Assembly (NCBI GenBank): GCA_035236585.1
Contig: CP141127.1
Location: 74,939,495-75,003,494 of the forward strand
DNA from: Warburgia ugandensis
Taxonomy: Eukaryota > Streptophyta > Magnoliopsida > Canellales > Canellaceae
Direction: 5' to 3'
DNA: 64,000 nucleotides
The notes below the pieces were generated by a model, which was not told the origin of the DNA, did not search any database, and worked only from the letters and a program-made list of their open reading frames with translations. Both the position numbers and the translations under genes were made by a program. Positions 24,961-36,420 of this stretch are shown here, piece by piece (the stretch's first letter is position 1; every line of letters starts with the position of its first letter).

Positions 24961-27720
24961 ATCCCAAGCACTACCAAGTTAAGGAAATATAATGCCTACA
25001 TTGAAAAGTTAAAATATCTCCATCTCTTACATTTTTCTTGTATGTTTGGGTTAAGCCAACTCTGCAGCTCTTGAAAAGGTTATTCATTTACCTCTTGATG
25101 CAAAGCAATGGTTGGTGTTAAACCATCACTATCCTCAATTGTCCACCATGGACCTGGTTGATGTCCTATAGTAACATCAAATGGCTCACCTTCCTATTCT
25201 TTATCAAGGTCTGTGGCAGAGGTAATAAGTAAGGTAACAGATGAACCTAAACTTTCACATGTTAAATTTTTAAGGCCAGGTGTTAGGTCCAAATCAAGCA
25301 GTTGTTCTTCTATAAATGAATTAAGTGAAGTTTTAGGAAATGTAAAGGGTCCTACTCTGGTTTTCCACTATGATGTATCCATTAGAGGTGCAGTATCGAG
25401 CAATGCATTAATATAGTTGTCTATATTAAAATCAAAACCAAAATGAGCCAGACAAACCTTGAAAGGATCATTGCTAGATGATGGTAGGGATGTGTTAAAC
25501 ATTAGACTCTCTATCATATTAACCTCAAAAGGATTTTTAGAGTTTAAATGTGGTTGTCCATTATTAAAGATATCTAGCATGATTTTCATGTTCCCAAAGG
25601 ACAACTTCATAATATCATTCCTATGATTGATTATAACATTGGATGTGACCAAGAACGGCTATCCCAAAATGATAGAAATTTGATTATCAGGATCGGATTC
25701 ATATTGGGTATCTAAGAGTACAAAATCTACAGGAAACAAAAATTTGTCAACTTGTATCAATACATCCTCAACCACACTCTGGCAAATTTTAATTAACCTA
25801 TATGCCAATTGTAGTGTCATAGTAGTCAATTTCATCTCTCCTAAACCTAATTACACATAAACACATTATGGTAATAGGTTAACACTTGATCCCAAATCAA
25901 GTGGTGCCCTATCAATCGTGTGTTCCTTTATCACACATGATATAGTGGGGCATCCAAGATTCCTATACTTAGGTGGGGTGTTGTGTTGTACGATTTTGCT
26001 AACTTGCTCTTGAGAAATGCTTTCTTTTGGACATTAAGGCTTCGCTTCTATGTGCAAAGATCTTTTACAAAATTGTCATAAGAGGGTATTTCCTTGATAG
26101 CATTAAGTAATGAAATAATAATATTGACATGTTTAAAAACATCAATTATCTCATTAAAATTTGTGTCCTTTCATGTCATATTGGGACATGAGGATATGGA
26201 TCCTATAAGCTACCTCAGGATTAGGTTCAAAAGAAGTGGGGGACTTCTGTTTACCCTCTTGCAACTATGTGTGCTTCTCATTCTCCCCACCTTATTCTAT
26301 TTTCTTAGTCTAGCCCACTTGATCATTTATTGTCTTACTACTCTGAAGGGTACTTTTGGATTTGACTTGTTCATGAAACTCCTTAACACTATAACCAATC
26401 TCATACTGACCCCTAAGGTTTGGAACATGCTAACTAGGAAATTTGTCATTTTCCCTCTTTGTAAGTGCAGCTGAAAGTTGACCCATTTGGTATTCCAGTT
26501 TCATAATAGATTGCAAGTGAACAAGCAAAGTTAATTTTGTACCATTTTGAAATTCTAGTGAACTTTGCATTAACAAACTAAGGGTCTCCTCTAAAGATTG
26601 TTTCATCTGTTGTAGAGGAAACTACTATGAAGATATAGGTGGCTGTGGAACTGGGCCTCTATAAAAAGGTTGAATAGAGAGGTTCTCAGGCGATTCTCCC
26701 TATTGATTATTCTTCCACCAAGAGAAATTGGAATGCTTAACCCATTTAGGATTACAATTCTCAGAATAAGGTTTCTTTCTCAGGTTTTTTAATGCATTCA
26801 CTTATTGCAAAAAATATTCAAGAAAAGCTGGCTTGATGGACATGATGTAGTAGAATGCGATATACTAAAACATATTGAACAAACCTCTTACTGACATTGC
26901 ATAGATGAACCACTAGCTAATATGAAAGCATCTAACTTTTCAACTAGACTATCTAATTTATCTACCTTATATGCCAACCTTTCCATTTTAGCATAGAAGT
27001 CTAGAGTGGTCCCTATCTCACATATACCTTTTTCTGAGGTTGTGAATTCTTTTTATTCGAGTGAAATAATCCCGTTGCTGGGAGTTTTCATATAAGGTTT
27101 TAAAGAAATTTTAGGCCTCAACATCACTTTTGGTCATAAATGTCCCACAACTAGTGGCATCTATCATACATTGATTTTGAGGAGTCAAACCTTCATAGAA
27201 ATATTGAACTTATTGCCACTTCTAAAAGCCATGGTAGGGACATTTTAGTGCTAAATCCATTCACCTTTCCCAACATTCATAGAAATGCTCACCCTCTTTC
27301 TATTGAAAGTTTATGATTTCCCTTTTGATGGCATTTGTTTTGTGGACAGGGAAAAATTGATTTAGGAATATCCTAGATAATTGTTCCCAAGTTGTGACAG
27401 ACCTTACCTTTAAAGATTTTAGCCATGCCTTTGCTTTATCCCTTAAAGAAAGGGGAATATCTATAATCTAATTTGAAATTTTTGTAGTACTTAAATGTTG
27501 CACAAATGTCAAGGGATTGCTTGACATGGTGATAGGGGTCCTTTTTGTCTAGACTATAAAATGTTGGTAGAAGTTGGATAACTCCTAGTTTTAACTCAAA
27601 AATGTTCTACAGTCGCAAGGAGCATTATACATGATGGTGAGTTAAATTGAACCATAGTAAAATAGTCTGTAAGTGGCTTAACTTCTACAACTTCGCTTGT
27701 CATTTCTAATGTAGGGTTAT
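24961..27720 (-). pseudogene. Element X gag-protease remnant
   Basis: On the minus strand, gag lies at roughly 26100-27700 with multiple stops. The aspartic protease follows at about 25860-25990, with the active-site motif DLGSS preceded by an Arg-Ala-Pro-Leu context. The linker between protease and reverse transcriptase is open at 25368-25652 and contains VMKLSFGNM-like sequence (IMKLSFGNMKIML), typical of Athila-like polyproteins. A similar linker is found at 39044-39304. Reverse transcriptase, RNase H and integrase are missing. The open stretch of 94 codons is the longest surviving frame. Confidence 0.7.
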
Positions 27721-29180
27721 CTAAATCAACTTTATTTCTTAACCCTTGCCTAGCTATCTATTTGATCTTTAGATCTATGAGTGCTAAATCTACATTCAAA
27801 GATTGATGGTCATCCATACACAAATGTTTGGTGCAATGGACTTACCTTCATATACAATCAAAGATATTCATTATACACAATGAAAGAATGCTTCATATTT
27901 TTTTCACTAAGAAATGTAAACCAATGATGCAACCTATATGCAAAAGTGATGCACATTCAAATGACAAACAATAATCTATCCCTAAAGCAAATAAGCAAAA
28001 AAATTTATTTATCTTGAATTTCTGTAGGGGAGTAGCTTTTATATTGACATTAACATAAATAACTCGTCCTTTCTTTCAAACCTGTAATATTGCATGCTAG
28101 TTAGATCCTACCTAAATCAACTACTTCACACCCTCCTCAATTAGTCATATGTAATCTAAGTCGTCAAGTGTGTCAAGTCATCAAGTGTGACAGGAGAGTT
28201 AGTCTTTTAAATATCAATGTGGTTGATTGGCTTGGGCCATTAGAGTGACAATAATCTGCCTCCATCCAAGAGGGTCCTATGAGCTCATGGGAATTATAGG
28301 ACTCTTCTATTTGATTTTAAATTAATTTATGAAAGGTTAGGGCGCAAATCAGAAGATGATTAACCTAGGTCAGCCAGGATGTGGTGATGAAATCCACCCT
28401 TGATCTTGCAAGGGTTATTGGCCTTACTAACTAATCTTTCATCCCCATGGCAGTTAGATCAATCATATAATCACCATAAAGCAATAAATGTGTCCTAAAA
28501 TGTAAGAAAGTATTAAACTAATGCAACTACTCACAAGCTATTTAATAAGGGGTCCATACCTCAATGGATAGGACAATATAACCTAGATAGCCTATGTCTA
28601 TTAGTTATAGCCTAGCTTATGCTATCCCTTGTTTGGCAGGTATTATTAATGCCACAATTCAACTTAAATGCAATTATTAATGCAAACTATATGATACTAA
28701 ACTACCAATCAAAGATGCAAACTAGTTTAACATGTAAATCGTAATCAAGAAATATAAGGAGTTAGGATGGATTATAGTGATGTCCAAGATAAAGTCTTCT
28801 CATACAAGGGATAAACCATGTACAAACCACCTCATCTTCCAAGTTAGGATTGTTCATTCTTGATCTATATTATTACAACCCTTTTTTGACATGAATCATG
28901 ATTTAGATAAAATACAATAATGTCCTCACTAGAATTCACTCAAAGTAAAAGTAATGTAAGCAATTATCCTAATTTAATTCTCCTCCAAATCCTTAACTAA
29001 TTTTTTGCAAAAATAAAGATATTATTGTGAGTATTAAGAAATTGTAAGACTTATGCTAAAATGAAAAAAATGGAACTCAAAATACATGTAATCCTAAACT
29101 ACAACTAGCAGTAAAATAATTTAACCTGGATTCCAACTAAAATTTTGTTGTGAGTCCAAGGCAATTCTCTAAAAACTTAA
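27721..29180 (-). other. Element X 5' leader and primer site
   Basis: Long non-coding leader between LTR and gag, homologous to 41400-42030 (same strand) and to 44500-45727 of element Y (opposite strand). Shared words include GGTGATGAAATCCA-like and GTGGATTTCATC-like sequence. The primer site next to 29181 resembles the complement of the tRNA-Asp 3' end, with several transitions. Confidence 0.55.
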
Positions 29181-29735
29181 TGTATTTTGAAAATTAACTA
29201 CAAGTGCATGGGCCTATTATAATATAGAATCACACAAGTATGAGTTGATCCCACAAGGACTCAAATTGTAGAATTTTAAATTAAAATATCTATTAAATCA
29301 CCTTAAGCTAGCCAATTAATGTGAATAAATAATCAATTACATCGAAAAACACTAAAAGAGATAAACTTACTTAAATTTCTAAATCTAGGATTTTAGAATC
29401 CACCACATTAAATCACATACATTAATAAGTAATTTTATATTTTTATATTACTCAAGTTAATAAATCACTACATTAATAAGTAATTTTAGATTTTTACATT
29501 ACTCATGTTAATAAGGCCTTAATGACCTGGACACACATAATATATCATCATTAAAAGCCCTAATTTCTATATTTTCTCAATCTTGGGATTTTCTTAATAT
29601 AGTATATTTTTCAAAGCATAACTTGTCTTTTTATGACATAAATTTTATGAGATTTTCTATACTAAAATAATTAACTTACCATAATTAGTTCCTAAACTAT
29701 AAGGGATACCTGATATACCCTATGAAAAGAATACT

Positions 29736-30305
29736 TATCATCATCATCATCATCATCAATACCTTATTCCCATTAGGGGTCAGACACATGAATCTTGTTC
29801 CTTCATTTCCTTCTAATAAGTGTCATAGCTTCATTAAGTCCCAAAGTTTTTAAATCTTTTCTCATCACTTCTATCTAAGTTCTTTTGGACCTTAACTTTG
29901 CCCATTTAGAAACTTTGACTTGAATCTTCTCACTCCTTCTAACCGATGCTACTTCCGGTCTCCATTGGACATGTCCTGGCAATCTAAGTCTAATCTCCTG
30001 CATCTTGTTACCTATTGTTGCTACTCCTAAGTTTCCTTTAATATTTTCATTTCTAATTCTATCTTTTCTTGTCTTACCACTCATCCATCTCAACATCTGC
30101 ATTTTTGTGACACTCATCTTATATACATGTTGTTCCTTAACTGCCCAACATGTTGTTCCAACCCACTTGGATTAGATGGGTAACCTCCCTCTCAATCTCT
30201 ATGCTATCATGAATTATTAGCGATCCCAAGTATTAGAAGTGGTACTTTAGGGGAACTTCTTGGTTAAGAATCTTTACTAATGCTCTAGTCCTGCTTCCCT
30301 CCTTA
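29736..30305 (-). mobile_element. RTE-like LINE, 3' end with (TGA)n tail
   Basis: On the minus strand the frame 29875-30117 encodes the C-terminal end of a non-LTR reverse transcriptase: MLRWMSGKTRKDRIRNE, then GVATIGNKMQEIRLRLPGHV, a stretch strongly reminiscent of plant RTE-type LINEs (usual form 'LRWMCGHTRKDRIRNE', 'LRWFGHV'). The untranslated end follows with GACCCCTAATGGGAATAAGG and the tail TGATGATGATGA at 29736-29757, the expected simple-repeat 3' end. The copy is 5' truncated near 30300, as is common for LINEs. It sits in the right LTR of element X beside a deletion of LTR sequence. Confidence 0.8.
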
Positions 30306-31224
30306 CCAAAATTGCATTGTATATACTCTATCTTAATTAAGCTAAAAAATGCACAACTTCCCAATGAATGTGATCGGTAAGCACTCACCTCCCTTAGCAA
30401 AGCTATCGACTCACCTCCTTCTAACTAAGGCTTTTCACATTTCTTCTCCTTATGTTCCAACCTTCACTGCACCACCCAAGTCTCTCTTTGTATCAATCCT
30501 AGGTGCACCCTTTTCCTAGAATTTAAAAGACATTCTATCCTATCTTTCTTTCCTTCTTATCCCTCCTTGTGATCACACCTAACCTATCTTATCTCTTATC
30601 CATCCAATTAGATCACATAACCTATCTTATCTCTTAGATTTCGATAATCCTAAAATGGATTGCCAAGATCTTTTTTCTCCCAAGAAAATTATGTACAACA
30701 CTCTCCTATAAGCTATCATACTTGTCCATTTTTCTCTCCACCAATCACATTCGATGCTCCACATCATCCCACCTTTATTTTCTCCATAAAAACACATTGA
30801 AACTCCCCCTTATAATCATGTTGAATTCCTCCTTAAAAAATGGTGGGCAGCCTGCCAAAATTTTCTCTAGTAAGAGCCATAGATTCACATTTATACTCAC
30901 AAACTCCACTTTTTTCCTTCAAATTTCTTTCCTTGTTTTTCTTATCTTTTCCTTATGAATTGCATGCATGAGAGGGAGTGACATATCTCCTCCCTTAGGA
31001 AAAAACATGTAAAGCAGGTGTACCAGGTGTGTCCCTCTCTATTCAAGTGAATGAGTAAGACTGCTCTACGTGCAAGTCAAGGTTTCTACGTTGTTTTGCT
31101 TCAAAAAAAAAAAATTGTACATGTGGCTCCATTGAGTTCGAATCTAGTTTCTCTTAGAAGCTCCAAAAAGGGGCTGCTTTGCATGCATAGGAAGTTGACC
31201 ACCTTATTTTTTAATAAAGACAGC

Positions 31225-33602
31225 TGTTGAGTTTTTCGCAAGTGCACAGGCTATTGCAGTGTAGCGTGTGCAAGTATGGGTCGATACCACAAGGACTCGC
31301 TTTAAGAATTTAGAGTTCCAATAAAAATTAAATCTTTAAAAATTAAAATTAAATGAAAAACATTGACAAAATGTGCAATCAAATTTTAGATGTATTTAAT
31401 CGATGAAAATTACAGAAATCCAATTCAAGAAGACAACAATTTAACGAAAGAAACATGAAAAATCTACTTCCTTAGACCAATTATCATCAAATTCTTCAAA
31501 TCGGGTCTCTTAAAATTTAATCAACCTTTATCAATCTCTTCCTAGTGCTTTTGATTGTTGATCCACTAGATGGATTAGGTAGATTCCAAAATATCTTAGA
31601 GATCTAGGCCAGATAAGGATTTTGATATTTGGATGGTTTAGATCACTTTCTGGATTTCAAATTTAAGATCAGAGACATTAATCAAGTTAAGGGATGTCCT
31701 AAGAATGTATTTTAAAAATTAATTAAAAATTTGATTTAAAAAAGAGGAGAAATTGAGAATTCTTGTTAGTTAAGGCTAACCCATTGATTAGGTTAATCCT
31801 TAATTGAATCAGTTCAAATTATGGAATTCCTGGAAAATAGACAAAATAAAAGTGGAATAGAAGCAGGGATATAGAGGTAATTAAAAAGAGAACACAGTTG
31901 GAATTAAAACATATGAGTAATGGGCAAAAATGGAATTTAAAGGGAAAATTTTCATATTTTAATGGAAACAGAAACCCAACGATGAAGGATGAAGAGGCTA
32001 GTGATGGAGAAGAAGAAGAGAAGTGAGAGCAGATGACGACCCGGTGATGGAGGGTGGGATGTCTGGTTGGAGAACAAAGCAAATGCGGTGATGGGGGTGA
32101 TGGAAGAAGCCACTACCATGTTGGTTCAGAGGGCAGAGAAGGCAACCGATGCCAGTGTAGCAGATGGAGGGCTAGGCTGTGGAGACGACGCTGTGGAAGA
32201 AGTGGGCAGACAATTGGTGGAGATGGCTAGGCGATGATGGCGAAGCAGAGTAGGTTCATCAGAAGCAATGATTGGAGAAGGGAGAGACGACCTGGGTGGT
32301 GAAGATGGAGATTGACAGCCTATCTGCTTCAGGTAGACTGCTGGTGATTGGGGCTAGGCATGTTGGGCCGAAGTGAAGAAGATGATGGGCTTGACGGAGA
32401 GTCGGGTTCTAACTGGTTCACGTAGACGCATTGTCTGGTGTGATGGAGGATGCTAAACCGAACTGGAGGGAGCTTGGCTAGTGCTAGATTGGGCAAAGGA
32501 GGAGAGAGCAGAGGGGTGCTAGGCAAGTAAGAAGAGAGAAGTAAGACAGGGAGAAAGATGAGGAAAGCGATGGGAGATCGGGTGGTACTGTTGGTCAGAG
32601 TTGTTGGCGAACAGAAACAAAAAAAAATGGTGAGAGAGAGAGAAGAAGAAGAGGTGAGGGATGGGAATGGAGTGGGAAGGAGATCGATGGTTTTGGTGGT
32701 GCTGGAGAGGTGTGGACAGGGATTTGGACAAGGGAGGCAAGGCTGTCTACTGGTGAAAAAGATGGGAGTAGTGGGAGAAGAGGAGTCGTGGATGAGTGGT
32801 GGCATGAAGTTGGGCAAAAGAGAGCTCGAAAGAGAGCTACAAGAAAGAGAGGAAATAAGAGAGAGATGGAGATTGAGAGAAGGCTAGAATATGGTAAAAA
32901 CAGAAGGAAAAAAAATGACAATAAAAGACAGACAAGATAAAAAAGAGAAACTAGCAAGAAAGGAAAACAAATCAAACTCCCCCTAGGCTCCTCCTATAGT
33001 CACGGTGAAGAGAGAAGATAAGAGAGAGTAGAGAGACGTTGGGGAGAGGGAGTTATAGGTGGGATAGTTTCCTTTGTAAGAGGAAATCTGAGAGAAATTA
33101 GAAAGAGAGGGAGTGGTGAAGTAGGAAAGGTGTGGTGGAAAGAGAGGGAGAGAACGGAATGGGAAAGAAGGTGGTAGCCTATCTCCCACCACCTTCTAAT
33201 TTGCCTTCTACTTTCCTTCTAGCTTGCTTTCTTCTAACTATTTGGGCTTTCCAAATTTTTTCCATGTTTTCCTTTTAAAACAAAGTTTCCTTTAAGAATT
33301 CATTCCATCTACACCATTGTATCTCTGTTGGGTAAACTACACCATTGAAATTTGATCTAAACCATCCAAGCCTATTTTGGTTGATCTGCAAGACAAAAAG
33401 ACTAGATTAGAGTCATCTAACCATACATTAAGCATCTAATTAGCTCGGATGATCATCTGACCTTTAATTTTGATAATTTATAGTTAGATGGTCAATTTGA
33501 GCTAAATCTCATATTTTATCAAAAAATCATCAAATTGATGAGTTAGATGATCTAATTAAATGCTAACCTATGGGTATTTAGGCCAAAATTGAACACTTAA
33601 CA
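31225..33602 (-). mobile_element. Solo LTR of family Y inside the right LTR of element X
   Basis: The left end is TGTTGAGTTTTTCGC and the right end is GCCAAAATTGAACACTTAACA, the reverse complement of the TGTTAAGTGTTC start of the other Y LTRs (42443, 48499). The target duplication is ACAGC (31220-31224) against ACAAC (33603-33607), one G-to-A difference. Length is 2378 bases. It is purine-rich for about 1 kb on the plus strand. The long frames at 32329-32975 are low-complexity readings of that tract. Confidence 0.85.
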
Positions 33603-33928
33603 ACAACCTCTTTTGCAACAACCACTTTTGCATAGATAAGGTTGGTTGCATGCGTAAGATTTCTGACTATACCAAATTTGATAAAGACATCCCAATTGCA
33701 TTTTGACCTTCTTTGATATTGGTTGATGAGATGTGGACCCCTAACTTTACTCGAGTGGTGGGATAGCTTTCTTTGAGAGTTTTGAGATACCAAAAATGTT
33801 CATTTTTCTCAATTCTACCCTAATCCTGCAAAATATAAAATAAACCCTGATTATTGATAAAATAAGCAATTATAAGGTTAAAAGTGCTATTTATAAGGAT
33901 ATTATTTGTAATATTTATGTGTATATCA

Positions 33929-35499
33929 TTTAACATACATCCCATGGTCATTTTATGGATAGATAGGTACAATAATGAGAGTACCCCATGTACTGGTGGC
34001 ACCAATATCACAAGGTTATAGAGGTATTTCTTGATCTTCTTCACAACTTCTTGGCATCTCTAATTTCATTTCCTTAGATATCTGCTTGTATGTGCCTTGC
34101 ACTTACCATGAATCTCAAGAGTTTTCCAGCATTGACTCCGAAGATACATATGTGAGGGTTGAGCCACATCTTATACTATTACATTCTTTGAAAGAAATTT
34201 CTCAATGTTATAAAATGATCCAAACGGCCCTTCAACTTGACAATCATGTCATCTTCATAAACCTGAACTTCTTTGTGCATCACATCATGCAATGAACTAG
34301 TTACAAAATGTTGGTATGTAGATTTTTTATTTTTTAATACAAATGGCATAACAACCTAACCAAAGACACCTCACAATCTAATGAAGGAAGTCCCCATCTT
34401 TTAGGTCCATATGTGTCTGATTATACCTAGAGAGTTCATCTGTAAAAGATAAGAGTGTGGGGTAGGCTGTATTGTCAACCAACATATCAATGTGCGAGAG
34501 AGATAAGATCTCCTTACGGCTCACTTTGTTCAAGTGCCTAAAATCAATGCACGTTCTCACTCTTCCAGTTTTTTAGGGACTGGTACTATATTGGACACCT
34601 ACTACAGATATTGTGCCACCCTTATGAACTTAACTACAAGTTGTTTTATGACTTCTTCTTTAAATTTTTTCCTCATTTCCTTTGTCATCCTTCTCAACTT
34701 ATATTGGACTGGCTTGCTTTCTGGATAGAGGGGCATTCAATATTGTATAATCTGTGGATTGATTTCAGCCAAATATCCTCATAAGACCATACAAACACAT
34801 CCCAGTACTCGATCGACAAGGAGATAAGTTCTTCATGCTCTTCTTAGAAAAGAATGTTGCCAATCTTGAGTTCTTTCCCCTTATTACTGATGTTAATGAT
34901 TTCTATTTCATCTTCATTAGGATGCATATTATGACCCCTCTAACTTTGCCTTTGTTTCCAAAGTTCAGTTGGAGGATCATAAACCTTATTAAAGAGTTCA
35001 TTAAAGATGAGGGCATACTCAAAATCTAAACTCATTTTATTGAAAGGTGCAACTACATTAGTAAAGGTGGAGGCCCCACCTCATTACTAGTCATGAGCAC
35101 TAGCTTTTCCTTTCTTCACTGTGCAAGTTGGGTGGCTGTTCTAATGGTTGGCCCCACCTCAGTAAAGTATTTTAAGGGCTTGAATTCCATTCATGATTAA
35201 GGGTCATATATTCCCAAGTCATTACTTGCATAGTCATACTTGAGCACATAAGATATCTAATAGTTTTCGAAAGTTTCAAATTTAGGTTCAACATCAATTA
35301 CTCCCTCAAATGCATGATTGATAGATGATAATGCGTAGTTCGGTATGAAATCAGAGGTGGTGTTTGGAATGGATGGTTTCTCAATGATTCCTTTCTCCAT
35401 CATTTTTTCAATGGCATTTTTCAGGGTCTAACAATCATTGATATCATGACCTAGTGCTCTTTAGAAGCCATGATACCTATTTGGGTCATACTCGACCCG
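33929..35499 (-). pseudogene. Tat-lineage reverse transcriptase and gag C-terminal remnant
   Basis: On the minus strand, from right to left: a gag zinc-knuckle-like segment near 35360-35495 (GHDINDC context followed by LKNAIEKMMEKGII), a protease/linker zone, the start of reverse transcriptase with EYWDVFVWSYED (about 34800-34840), CIDFRHLNK (about 34530-34555), the palm motif as YEDD near 34250, and KYLYNLVILVPPVHG at about 34020. The family normally has YVDD in the palm, so Val is replaced by Glu. Stops and frameshifts are frequent. The reading continues, after the 13.7-kb insertion of element X, into 20200-19880. Confidence 0.75.
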
Positions 35500-36420
35500 T
35501 GTTTTTCAATGACTATTTTTTTGAATCCATTTTGAAAATAAAATAGCACAAACATTTTTTTGTGAAGAGATTTTTTTTTCAAAAACCTCAAGTGTCATTA
35601 CTAATTTATAAATAGGGATTTGATGGTAAAATGATCATTCCATTTTTACCAAAAATCAAGTAGAGTTTCCTTTATTTCTCTACATTACACATTTTTTGCA
35701 TGCAATGTAGTATCCTTGATAGACAACATTCATAATCAGAAACAACAAAGGGGACTGTCTAAATCCATTTCTATCCAAATGTATCATAAGTTTGAAAAAG
35801 AAACATTTTTTTACTTTTGTAGAAGATAGTTTGAAAATCAACTTTATCATAGCCAGAATCTATCCAGTTACAGCCATCCGTCCATTCATTTATCATACAT
35901 GTGCATATATCCAAAAGAACATAGATTACAATCCAATACACCAAATCTAGAATGAGTATTGATAAGTCTTTAATTTTACTTTGATGATATTGCCATTGAT
36001 CTCCTTTTGCATCTCCTTATTCTATCTTTTGCTTTCTTGTTTCTTTTGTATTTCATCAAATCCGAGATATCTTAGCAAGCTTACACTTGTGTAGATGGAA
36101 CAAGACACATAAATAATAAAACACAATTTACGATTTACTAAAATCAATGCTTTTAACAATAATTCATATATGATAAAAACTAGTATATCTCAAAAAACAT
36201 GATATTCATATCAGTTTCGAAAATTTACAAATCATGCATTTATGTCAAAACTGCTCTATGCTCAAATCATACATTTGGTAAGGATCAAACTCAATCTCAT
36301 ATTATCATAATACAATTCTGAAACATAATTTTGATAACGTATTTCATTTTGACTTTAAATTTGAAAAATCTATTTCTCATCATAGTAAAGGAACTTGACC
36401 TTAAAAACTTTTTTTTCTAT
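35500..36420. other. AT-rich junction sequence, no gene
   Basis: Lies between the Tat gag fragment and the 3' end of the next Athila-like polyprotein. A possible element end (TGTTTTTCAATGAC) begins at 35500, but no matching partner end or target duplication was found. Confidence 0.4.

Larger units (their letters stand above)
29181..33928 (-). repeat. Right LTR (5' LTR) of element X, interrupted
   Basis: Starts TGTATTTTGAAAATTAAC. It matches the left LTR until about 29735, where a LINE fragment replaces about 1.1 kb. It resumes near 30310, is split by a solo LTR (31225-33602), and resumes with CCTCTTTTGC at 33607. In the left LTR the corresponding sequence around 22780 runs uninterrupted (AAAGACACCCTCTTTTG). 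Confidence 0.7.

Noticed and set aside
32329..32975. Pro/Ser-rich frames of 73-162 codons in the purine-rich zone
   Set aside because: They are low-complexity readings of a family Y LTR; equivalent frames occur in each Y LTR without conservation of sequence.
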